Below are positions 17,525 to 25,163 of a stretch of 64,000 nucleotides of DNA, in pieces. Under the pieces are notes generated by a model. The model saw only the letters and a list, made by a program, of their open reading frames with translations. It had not been told where the DNA came from and did not search any database. The stretch comes from Paenibacillus timonensis (GTDB lineage Bacteria; Bacillota; Bacilli; Paenibacillales; Paenibacillaceae): NCBI RefSeq assembly GCF_022427145.1, contig NZ_JAKSXN010000009.1, positions 37,579 through 101,578 of the forward strand, written 5' to 3'. The position numbers and the translations under genes were made by a program. Each line of letters opens with the position of its first letter. The stretch's first letter is position 1.

Positions 17525-18573
17525 GCATGTACGAGATCTGTTGCCATGTCGCCAATCATGACGGGCCAGCGGTGCTGGCAACCTTAATTGCCGTTGAGGG
17601 GCATTCTTACCGGAAGCCGGGCGCGGCGATGCTCTTCTACCCGGGCGGGACCCTCGGCAGTCTCAGTCCGGGCTGCCTGGAGAGCGATCTGAGTCTGCGG
17701 GCCGAAGCGCTGTGGGAGCACGCACGGACGGAATCGGTGGAATACGATATGCGGTCTTCGGACGATGCGGGTTGGGGAGAAGCCGTGGGCTGCGGGGGGA
17801 AGATTACGGTCGTGCTGGAGCCGGTGTTCGGGGAGCTGCGCAGCTTGCTGCGGCAGGCGAAGGCGCGTATGGATGGAGGGGAAAATCTGGTGCTGCGGCG
17901 CCATCCGCAACAAGGGGCGGGATATGTCTACCGGCTCGAGGAAGATAAGGAGGATGCTCCGAATTCTTTCGCCTTGCAGGGAGAGACGCCGCGGAAGAGC
18001 GAGGGGACGTTCGCAACGCCGCTGGTTCCCAAGCCGCGGCTGGTATTGTTCGGAGCCGGCAGCGACAGCGGCTCCATCGCGGAGTTGGCGGCACGCGCCG
18101 GCTTTCGCATCGCGGTCGCGGATTGGCGCGAAGCCCGTTTGCGGGACGGGTTTCCGGCGCAGGAAAGCGCGCTTTGCCTGCCGGACGAGGCTCCTAGCGA
18201 ATTGGACATCTCCATCCATGATTATGTGCTGATTTGCAGCCATTCGTTATTGCGGGACCGGCAGTTTCTTGAGCGGGTCGCACCCCTGCGTCCTCGTTAT
18301 CTTGGGATCGTCGGGTCCAAGGCGCGGATCGCCCGGTTGACGGAGGCCCTGGAATGGCCGGAAGGCTTACCTCTGCATGCGCCGGCAGGATTGCCGATCG
18401 GCGGTGAAGGTCCCGAGGAAATCGCCGTCAGCATCGTGGCTGAATTGATTCGGGAGAAACGAGCATTCCCCCGTTCGCTATGGAATGAAGGAGGGGCAAT
18501 CGATGAAGGTTTGCGGGATCTATCTGGCGGCGGGAAAAGGCAGCCGGATGGGCGGCTCCAAAGTCTCGCGTGA
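17521..18573 (+). CDS. pucA: XdhC-family xanthine dehydrogenase maturation protein
   Basis: A 350-residue XdhC/CoxI protein. XdhC binds molybdenum cofactor, promotes its sulfuration and inserts it into xanthine dehydrogenase. Visible are the N-terminal XdhC/CoxI domain (ATLIAVEGHSYRKPGAAML, SPGCLESDL, GCGGKITV) and a C-terminal Rossmann-like domain (LVLFGAGSDSGSIAELA, YLGIVGSKARIARL). It overlaps pucR by four bases at its start and the MobA-like gene by 71 bases at its end. The family core ends near the GGEGPEEIAVSIVAELIREK segment, so the last ~35 residues are an extra tail reading into the next gene. Confidence 0.88.
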   Translation: MSMYEICCHVANHDGPAVLATLIAVEGHSYRKPGAAMLFYPGGTLGSLSPGCLESDLSLRAEALWEHARTESVEYDMRSSDDAGWGEAVGCGGKITVVLEPVFGELRSLLRQAKARMDGGENLVLRRHPQQGAGYVYRLEEDKEDAPNSFALQGETPRKSEGTFATPLVPKPRLVLFGAGSDSGSIAELAARAGFRIAVADWREARLRDGFPAQESALCLPDEAPSELDISIHDYVLICSHSLLRDRQFLERVAPLRPRYLGIVGSKARIARLTEALEWPEGLPLHAPAGLPIGGEGPEEIAVSIVAELIREKRAFPRSLWNEGGAIDEGLRDLSGGGKRQPDGRLQSLA

Positions 18574-19120
18574 GTTGTCCCCTGGCGTGCCTCTCGGAAG
18601 CGTGGCGCTGCGCGAACTGGAAAATAGCGGCTTTGCCCCGGTGATCGTGGTCGTTCGGGCGGACGACCCGCTGGAGTGGCTTCCGCCTGCCGTGGTCCCC
18701 AGCCTTCGCAAGACGGTACCCTGCTTGAATGCGGACAAAGGCCTTTCTTATTCCCTCCGCTGCGGGCTGAATGCCGTCATGCCCTATGAACCGGATGCCG
18801 TCGTCATCGCTTTGGCCGATCAGCCTTTCGTGACGGCGGCTTTGTTTTCTCGGCTGTTGGAAACCTTTCGCCGTTCGCCGGAACTGGATTACGTAGCCTG
18901 TACCTATGGTGGGGTACGCATGGTCCCGGCCTTGTTCTCCAACACGGTGTTCCCGGCTTTGCAACGGTTGGAAGGCGACCGCGGCGCGGCCGGAATTCTG
19001 CGATCCTCGGTCTTCGAAGGGCGAATCGTGGAGCCGGAATCTTCATGGTTTGCCAAAGACGTGGACACGGAAGCAGAATTGCGGGAAGTGCAGTTGGAAT
19101 GGAAACGCCACCAGATGTAA
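18503..19120 (+). CDS. pucB: MobA-like NTP transferase (PucB type)
   Basis: A 205-residue nucleotidyltransferase with the N-terminal GT-A signature IYLAAGKGSRMGGSK and the DQPFV metal-binding segment (about residues 100-105). This matches the MocA/PucB family, which adds a nucleotide to molybdopterin to make the dinucleotide form used by xanthine dehydrogenase. The ATG at 18503 follows AAGGAGGGG, inside the end of xdhC, an unusually long 71-base overlap. The preceding in-frame ATG at 18485 overlaps the ribosome binding site. It ends the pucR transcript. Confidence 0.85.
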   Translation: MKVCGIYLAAGKGSRMGGSKVSRELSPGVPLGSVALRELENSGFAPVIVVVRADDPLEWLPPAVVPSLRKTVPCLNADKGLSYSLRCGLNAVMPYEPDAVVIALADQPFVTAALFSRLLETFRRSPELDYVACTYGGVRMVPALFSNTVFPALQRLEGDRGAAGILRSSVFEGRIVEPESSWFAKDVDTEAELREVQLEWKRHQM

Positions 19121-19222
19121 ATTTAACTGACATAAATTACAAGAAAACCACGTACATTCGTGCAAAAGACACAGATAATCCCGGCGCTTTTTAGGATCAC
19201 GCACAAACGTATGTTAACTAAA

Positions 19223-19251
19223 TTTACACCGACTTTTCTCCTTCGTATATT
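19223..19251 (+). promoter_or_regulatory. Putative SigA promoter of the BMP-ABC/xdh operon
   Basis: TTTACA (19223-19228), 17 bp, TATATT (19246-19251), 43 bp before the BMP lipoprotein start. TTAACTAA lies just upstream and may be part of a regulator site. It would drive the long run from 19.3 to 32.9 kb. Confidence 0.6.
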
Positions 19252-19294
19252 TAAAATCAAAATATCAAGCGCAAGAAGATGGAGGAGGAGAACG

Positions 19295-20482
19295 ATGAGC
19301 AAAAGGGGTTTGGCATCCGGTTGGAGTTTGGTTCTGCTGCTTGCCGCAGCATTAAGCCTGGCAGGGTGCGGCAGCAATACAGCAAGCCATGCGGGAAGCG
19401 AAAATACGGGAGGGAATACGAACGCGGCGACGACGGAACCGGCAGCGTCCGAACCGAGCGGGGATGCGTCCGGTACAGGGAGCTCGACCGAGAAACCCAA
19501 GGTTGCGTTCGTGTATATCGGACCGCCCGGGGATGGCGGTTATACTTACCAGCATGACCTGGGCCGCAAAGAGATGGAGAAGGAGCTCGGGATCACCGCG
19601 GATACGGTCGAGAACGTACCGGAAGGACCGGATGCGGAACGGATCATTACGGAATTGGCGCAAAACCACGATATCGTCTTCACCACCAGCTTCGGCTATA
19701 TGGATTACACCCTGAACGTGGCGGGCAAGTTCCCGGACGTCAAATTCGATCATGCTTCCGGCTATAAGACGGCCGAGAACATGGGTACTTATTTCGGCAA
19801 GAACTATGAAGCCAGTTATCTGACGGGGATCGCCGCAGGCAAAATGACGAAAGACAATCATTTGGGTTATGTCGGTGCGTTCCCGATCAGCGAAGTCATT
19901 TATAATCTCAACGCTTTTGCCTTAGGCGCGCGAAGCGTCAACCCCGATATTAAGGTCGACGTCGTCTGGACGAACACCTGGTATGACCCGACCACAGAGC
20001 GCCAAGCGGCGATCAGCCTGCTGGACAAAGGCGCCGACGTGCTGCTCGCGTATCAGGATTCGCCGGCAACGCTGCAGGCGGCCGCCGAACGCGGGGCGTT
20101 TGCGGGCGGCAACGATTCGGACATGAAGAAATACGCCCCGGATAACTATTTGACCAACCCGGTTTGGAACTGGGGGCCGTACTATACCAAAACCGTCAAG
20201 TCGCTGATGGACGGGACCTGGACGAACGAACAATATTCCGGCAGCATGGCCGATGGCATGGTCACGCTGGCGCCTTTCGGCAACAAGGTCCCCGAAGACG
20301 TGCAAAAGCTGGTCTTGGAAGCCCAGGAGAAGATCATTAGCGGCGAATTGAACATTTTTACCGGGCCGATCAAAGACAACGCGGGCAACGAGCAGGTGCC
20401 TGCCGGCAAATCGCTGAGCCTTGACGAGGTGCTCGGGATGAATTGGCTGGCGGAAGGGGTCGTCGGCACGATTCCGAAGTAG
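19295..20482 (+). CDS. BMP-family (PnrA-like) purine/nucleoside-binding lipoprotein
   Basis: A 395-residue lipoprotein. The signal peptide ends in the lipobox LSLAGC (C25), followed by a low-complexity Gly/Asn/Thr/Ala/Ser-rich linker to about residue 65. The basic-membrane-protein domain follows, with KVAFVYIGPPGDGGYTYQH and FTTSFGYMDYTLNVA. BMP proteins such as PnrA and NupN bind purine nucleosides or related ligands. It is followed by an ATPase and two permeases in the order of B. subtilis nupNOPQ. In this catabolic context the ligand may be a free purine, uric acid, allantoin or a nucleoside; sequence alone does not decide. Confidence 0.85.
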   Translation: MSKRGLASGWSLVLLLAAALSLAGCGSNTASHAGSENTGGNTNAATTEPAASEPSGDASGTGSSTEKPKVAFVYIGPPGDGGYTYQHDLGRKEMEKELGITADTVENVPEGPDAERIITELAQNHDIVFTTSFGYMDYTLNVAGKFPDVKFDHASGYKTAENMGTYFGKNYEASYLTGIAAGKMTKDNHLGYVGAFPISEVIYNLNAFALGARSVNPDIKVDVVWTNTWYDPTTERQAAISLLDKGADVLLAYQDSPATLQAAAERGAFAGGNDSDMKKYAPDNYLTNPVWNWGPYYTKTVKSLMDGTWTNEQYSGSMADGMVTLAPFGNKVPEDVQKLVLEAQEKIISGELNIFTGPIKDNAGNEQVPAGKSLSLDEVLGMNWLAEGVVGTIPK

Positions 20483-20493
20483 AAAAAAACATT

Positions 20494-20531
20494 GGGTGGG
20501 GCGGGCTCCGGAGAGAGGACCTTCCCCACCC
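20494..20531 (+). other. Intercistronic hairpin between lipoprotein and ATPase genes
   Basis: GGGTGGGG (20494-20501) pairs with CCCCACCC (20524-20531), with a 22-base loop and no T-tract. Such stems after binding-protein genes often stabilise the upstream message and raise the binding-protein to ATPase ratio. Confidence 0.6.
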
Positions 20532-20563
20532 GTATTCCAACCGGAAGGAAGGGGGCGTTCCCT

Positions 20564-22096
20564 ATGCGGGAGTGTTCGGTGGAAATGCGCGGGATCGTCA
20601 AAACATTCGGTTCGGTTGTCGCGAGCGATCAAGTCGATTTTTCGGCAAACGCGGGGGAGATCCATGCGCTGCTCGGCGAAAACGGGGCAGGCAAAAGCAC
20701 GGTGATGAGCATGTTGTCCGGCGTATATCGGGCAGATGAAGGGGAAATCCGGCTCCATGGGACAAAGGTGCAGATTCGCTCCCCGAAAGATGCGGCCCGG
20801 CTTGGCGTAGGCATGGTGTTCCAAAATTTCCGGCTCGTGCAGACGCTGACGGCGGCGGAAAATATCGTGCTTGGCGAAAAATCGTCTTTCTGGCGCGGCC
20901 GAACCTGGATCAAAAACAAGCACCGGGAAATCGCCGAGCTGGCGGAGCATTTCGGGTTAAGCATCCCCGTCGATCGGCCGGTCTGGCAGCTGTCCGTTGG
21001 GGAGCAGCAACGCGTGGAAATCGTCAAGACGTTATACCGAGGAGCGGACATCATCATTCTCGACGAGCCGACTTCGGTGTTGACGCCGGGCGAGGCCGAG
21101 GGATTGTTCCGTACGCTGCGCCGCATGAAAGAGGAAGGGAAAACCGTCATCCTGACGACGCATAAAATGAAGGAAGTGCTTGCTTCCTCCGATCGGATTT
21201 CGGTCATGCGCAAAGGGAAAATGATCGCAACGCTGCTTACCAAGGATACGGACGAACGCGAGTTGGCCCGGCTGATGGTTGGACGGGAAGTGGTCCTGGA
21301 GCGCCGGGAGCTGGAGCGAACGCGCGGCGGGGAACTGCTGGCGGTGCACCGGATCAGCGCCATGGCCGAGCATGGGCGCAGAGCGCTGGATCGCTTGTCC
21401 CTGACCGTTCACCAGGGCGAAATCGTCGGAGTGGCCGGCGTGGCCGGTAACGGCCAGAAGGAACTGGCCGAGGTGCTCACCGGGCTCAGAGGCTGGTCGG
21501 AAGGGAGCATCCGGTTTGACGGTGCCCCGATAAAAACCGCTTCGGTTCGAGGGGCCATCGCCTCCGGCATCGCCCATGTTCCGGAGAACCGGATGAAAAG
21601 CGGGTTGGCAGGAAGCCTCGGGGCCGTGGATAATCTGCTGTCCAAGTCGTACCGCTCCGAGGAGCATTCGCGGCTGGGGATCTTGAAATCGGCCAAAAAC
21701 CGGCAGTGGTCCGAGCATCTCGTGCGAAGATTCGATGTCAAGACGCCGGGGCTGGATACGCCCGTGCAGCAGCTGTCCGGCGGCAACCAACAGAAGCTGC
21801 TGTTCGCGCGAGAGGTGACGCAGCGGCCGAAGCTTATGGTCGCCGTGCATCCGACGCAGGGACTGGACGTCGGCGCCGCCGCAGGCGTGCATGAGCTGCT
21901 GCTGGAGCTGCGGGCATCGGGCAGCGGCGTGCTGCTGATTTCGGAGGATCTGGACGAACTGATGCAGCTGTCGGACCGGATTCTCGTGATGTATAACGGC
22001 ACGATCCTCGGCGAGCAAACCCGAGAGTCGGCGGACCGGGAACGCCTCGGCTTGCTGATGGCGGGAATTCTCGAAGGGGAGGAGAAGGTCGTATGA
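20564..22096 (+). CDS. ABC transporter ATP-binding protein (NupO-like, duplicated)
   Basis: A 510-residue duplicated ATPase, the length of B. subtilis NupO. The first half has a full Walker A (GENGAGKST, 38-46), signature QLSVGEQQRVE and Walker B IIILDEP. The second half has a degenerate Walker A (GVAGNGQKE) and the signature QLSGGNQQKLLFARE, as is usual for the RbsA/BMP class. It energises the two downstream permeases. The ATG at 20564 follows GGAAGGAAGGGGG. The stop overlaps the next start by four bases. Confidence 0.9.
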   Translation: MRECSVEMRGIVKTFGSVVASDQVDFSANAGEIHALLGENGAGKSTVMSMLSGVYRADEGEIRLHGTKVQIRSPKDAARLGVGMVFQNFRLVQTLTAAENIVLGEKSSFWRGRTWIKNKHREIAELAEHFGLSIPVDRPVWQLSVGEQQRVEIVKTLYRGADIIILDEPTSVLTPGEAEGLFRTLRRMKEEGKTVILTTHKMKEVLASSDRISVMRKGKMIATLLTKDTDERELARLMVGREVVLERRELERTRGGELLAVHRISAMAEHGRRALDRLSLTVHQGEIVGVAGVAGNGQKELAEVLTGLRGWSEGSIRFDGAPIKTASVRGAIASGIAHVPENRMKSGLAGSLGAVDNLLSKSYRSEEHSRLGILKSAKNRQWSEHLVRRFDVKTPGLDTPVQQLSGGNQQKLLFAREVTQRPKLMVAVHPTQGLDVGAAAGVHELLLELRASGSGVLLISEDLDELMQLSDRILVMYNGTILGEQTRESADRERLGLLMAGILEGEEKVV

Positions 22097-23217
22097 ACCG
22101 GCAAAAAGCGGGGGCCGAAACGCTGCCGAAACCGGTCATCCCCCAGGCGGCCCACGGAAAACGAATGGCTTGGCGGCTGGAATTCGACGCGGCTCGGATG
22201 CGCTCGCCTTGGTGGACGCCGGTCCTGTCCGTGCTGCTGGCGCTGCTGCTGTGCGCAGGATTCATCGCCGTCAACGGCATGAATCCCTGGACGGTTTACG
22301 CGAAAATGTGGAACGGCGCCTTCGGAACCAGCTACGGCATCACCGAGACGCTGGTCAAAGCGATCCCGCTGCTGCTATGCGGGCTTGGCATCGCCGTGGC
22401 TTACCGGATATCGGTCTGGAACATCGGAGCCGAAGGGCAGTTGACGGCCGGCGCAATCGCCGCCACGGCGGTTACGGTATATTTTCCCGACTTGCCCGCG
22501 ATTTGGTCGATCCTGCTAATGTTGGTGCTCGGGATCGCAGCCGGGGCGTTTTGGGGGCTCCTGACCGCGATTCCGCGAACCTATTTCGGCGTCAACGAGT
22601 TGATTACCTCGCTGATGCTGAATTACGTGGCGCTGCTGGCGCTGGATTATGTCGTTATCGGGCCCTGGAAAGACCCGAAAGGCTTTAATATGCCGGGATC
22701 GCCCATGTTCGCCGCCTCGCAATCTTTACCTACGCTAGGCGGCACGCGGCTGCACATCGGTTTGCTCTTCGCCCTTGCCGCCGTATTGATTTATTACTTG
22801 ATGATCCGGTTTACACGCTGGGGATACGAGCTGCGGATGATCGGCGCCAACCCGGTTGCGGCGCGGTACAACGGCATACCGATCACCCGTCACATCCTGC
22901 TCGTCATGCTGATTAGCGGAGGGTTGGCCGGGTTGGCCGGGATGGCGGAGGTTTCCGGCGTCAGCCATAAGCTGATGCAGGGCTTTTCCCCGGGATACGG
23001 GTATACCGCAATTATCGTCGCTTGGTTGGCAAAGCTGAATCCGCTCGGATTGATCGTATCCGCCGTGTTATTCGGCGGTTTGATCGTCGGCGGCTACAGC
23101 GTCCAAACGATCGGCTTGCCGTCGTCCGTATCGGAAATGCTGCAGGGGGCGATTTTATTCTTCCTGATCGCCGGCGACATGATCGCTCGATTCCGGGTGC
23201 GCCGCGGCGCGGCGTAA
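22093..23217 (+). CDS. ABC transporter permease (NupP-like)
   Basis: A 374-residue BPD_transp_2 permease with a hydrophilic N-terminal tail and about nine or ten membrane helices. The family motif is seen in WNIGAEGQLTAGAIAA and the cytoplasmic GANPVAARYNGI segment. It starts within the ATPase stop (ATGA) and pairs with the following permease. Similar to NupP of the B. subtilis guanosine transporter. Confidence 0.9.
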   Translation: MNRQKAGAETLPKPVIPQAAHGKRMAWRLEFDAARMRSPWWTPVLSVLLALLLCAGFIAVNGMNPWTVYAKMWNGAFGTSYGITETLVKAIPLLLCGLGIAVAYRISVWNIGAEGQLTAGAIAATAVTVYFPDLPAIWSILLMLVLGIAAGAFWGLLTAIPRTYFGVNELITSLMLNYVALLALDYVVIGPWKDPKGFNMPGSPMFAASQSLPTLGGTRLHIGLLFALAAVLIYYLMIRFTRWGYELRMIGANPVAARYNGIPITRHILLVMLISGGLAGLAGMAEVSGVSHKLMQGFSPGYGYTAIIVAWLAKLNPLGLIVSAVLFGGLIVGGYSVQTIGLPSSVSEMLQGAILFFLIAGDMIARFRVRRGAA

Positions 23218-23237
23218 AAGCAAAGGAGGCTATCTCG

Positions 23238-24167
23238 ATGGATTTTATCACCCAATTGCTGCTTGCTGCCATCACCGCCGGGACTCCGCTTCTGCTGGCT
23301 ACCCTCGGCGGCATTCTTACCGAACGGGCCGGAATCATCCAACTGGGCGCCGAAGGGCTGATGCTGATGGGAGCGGTAACGACCTGCCTCGTCTTCATCC
23401 GCTCGGGCAACCTGGCGCTCGCCTTGCTGGCGGCCGCGGCGGTCACGGCGATGCTGGGGATGGTGCACGCATTCCTGGCGGTCACGCTTCGGGCTAACCA
23501 GACGATGTGCGGCCTGGCGATGACCCTGTTCGGGAGCGGGCTCAGCGCTTACCTCGGCAAAGCGGTCAGCGGCAATCCGCTGCCCGGAATCCTGCCGAGA
23601 GTCCCGCTAGAATTTCTTGAACCGATTCCGGTGATCGGAGTTATTTTCGGAAGGCTGGATCTACTGACCTGGCTGAGCTTCCTCCTCGTCATTGCGCTGC
23701 ATCTCCTCATTCGCCGCACCTCTTGGGGATTGCACTTGCGGGCGGTTGGCGACAGTCCGGCCACCGCTGACGTAATGGGGATTCGGGTTCGGCTGATCCG
23801 TTACGGCTACGTGACGGCCGGAGCCGTACTGATCGGGTTGGCCGGCGCGGATATGGTGTTAACCGTCGCTCCGACGTGGAACGAAGGTTTGACGGCCGGA
23901 CGGGGGTGGATCGCGGTCGGTTTGGTGATCTTTGCAAGGTGGAATCCGGTACGGGCGCTGGTATGCGCTTATTTCTTCGGCGCGCTGGATTCGCTGGGCT
24001 TCCGAATGCAATTGCTTGGCAGCGCCATTCCGCCGTATTTCCTCAAAATGATTCCATACGTCGTCACCATTCTTGTATTGATGTATTTGGGCTACCGCGA
24101 TCGCGGCAAGCCGTCCGGCACGCCGGAATCGCTGGGTGTGCCCTACGTCCGGGAGCAGCGTTTTTAG
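23238..24167 (+). CDS. ABC transporter permease (NupQ-like)
   Basis: A 309-residue BPD_transp_2 permease with the motif TERAGIIQLGAEGLMLMGA and the cytoplasmic GDSPATADVMGI segment, with about eight to nine membrane helices. The ATG at 23238 follows AAAGGAGG; a longer in-frame extension overlaps the upstream permease and is not used. It completes the four-gene uptake system and lies 20 bases before the xanthine dehydrogenase genes, linking uptake to oxidation in one operon. Confidence 0.9.
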   Translation: MDFITQLLLAAITAGTPLLLATLGGILTERAGIIQLGAEGLMLMGAVTTCLVFIRSGNLALALLAAAAVTAMLGMVHAFLAVTLRANQTMCGLAMTLFGSGLSAYLGKAVSGNPLPGILPRVPLEFLEPIPVIGVIFGRLDLLTWLSFLLVIALHLLIRRTSWGLHLRAVGDSPATADVMGIRVRLIRYGYVTAGAVLIGLAGADMVLTVAPTWNEGLTAGRGWIAVGLVIFARWNPVRALVCAYFFGALDSLGFRMQLLGSAIPPYFLKMIPYVVTILVLMYLGYRDRGKPSGTPESLGVPYVREQRF

Positions 24168-24187
24168 CGCGAAGAGGAGGAATAGCT

Positions 24188-25108
24188 ATGCTGGCATGGC
24201 AGGATCATCCGCATCGATCATCGGCGTTATATCGGCCGGCTACCTTGGAGGAAGCCCGGAAGCTGAAGCGAGACCATGGGGGAAAAGCGGTTTACGCGGC
24301 GGGAGGCACCTTGCTGCGAACGTTGTGGGAGAACGGAACGGCTGCTCTGCCGGAAGTCTTGATCGACCTTCGCGGGATTGAGGACTTAACCGGGATTCGT
24401 TATGATGGCTGCCGGCTGTATATCGGGGCTTTAACGAATTTATCGGCGTGCCGAAGCAGCGCCGAAATCGCGGCAGTTTCTCCCGCGTTGCGGGAAGCTG
24501 CCAAAGTCATTGCCGCTCCGTCCGTCCGCAATCTCGCGACGCTCGGCGGCAACCTGGCCTGCGGCTACGGGGATACACTGCCTGCGCTGCTGGTCGCCGA
24601 GGCCGAGTTGGCCGTTAACGGCCCGGCTTCCGTTCGGTGGGTGCCGGTGGCAGAGTGGCTGGAGGATCGCTGGAGCGACGCCTATGATCCGGAGACGATC
24701 GTGGCGGGCGTGCGCTTGCCCGCGGCGGCGGCACCCGGCGAGGGCGGTCGGCGGTTCGAGGTCTACCGCAAGGTCGGCCGCCGCGAAGCGTTTACGCCGT
24801 CGCTGGTGACGGCAGCGCTGGCCGGAACCGCCGGCGAGGGCGGCGTTCTCCGCGGCGTGCGAATCGCCGCCGGCGGCGGAAACGGTCGCCCGCAACGGCT
24901 TGGGTTGGCGGAGGCGCTGCTGGAGGGCCGCCGTTTGAGCGCGGAGCTGTTGCCTTCCCTCTGCGAGGCGGTGTATGAGGAATATGCGCCCTCCGGCGAC
25001 GCGTTTGCGACGGGAGCGTACAAGGCAAAAACGGCGGCCAACCTGATTGCCGCCGAGCTGTGGCGGCTGCTCGGCGATCGTGAAGACGGATCGGGGCAAT
25101 CGAAGTAA
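24188..25108 (+). CDS. pucC: Xanthine dehydrogenase FAD-binding subunit
   Basis: The 306-residue CoxM-type medium subunit carries FAD and passes electrons to NAD+. FAD-binding motifs are AAGGTLL (near residue 38) and the second loop ATLGGNLACGYGDTLPALL (about 117-135). The C-terminal CO dehydrogenase flavoprotein domain (YRKVGRREAFTPSLVTAAL) follows. It is the first of three xdh subunit genes, ordered FAD-Mo-FeS, with a 55-base gap to the next. Start chosen at GAGGAGG-ATG. Confidence 0.9.
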   Translation: MLAWQDHPHRSSALYRPATLEEARKLKRDHGGKAVYAAGGTLLRTLWENGTAALPEVLIDLRGIEDLTGIRYDGCRLYIGALTNLSACRSSAEIAAVSPALREAAKVIAAPSVRNLATLGGNLACGYGDTLPALLVAEAELAVNGPASVRWVPVAEWLEDRWSDAYDPETIVAGVRLPAAAAPGEGGRRFEVYRKVGRREAFTPSLVTAALAGTAGEGGVLRGVRIAAGGGNGRPQRLGLAEALLEGRRLSAELLPSLCEAVYEEYAPSGDAFATGAYKAKTAANLIAAELWRLLGDREDGSGQSK

Positions 25109-25163
25109 ACGGGGAACCGGTGCAGGAATCGAAGTGGGCGATTGCAAGAAGGGGGAGGAGACC

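Noticed and set aside
23022..23237. Extended start for the second ABC permease at 23022
   Set aside because: It would overlap the first permease by almost 200 bases and adds a basic, non-homologous leader; the ATG at 23238 has AAAGGAGG and begins at the family start.
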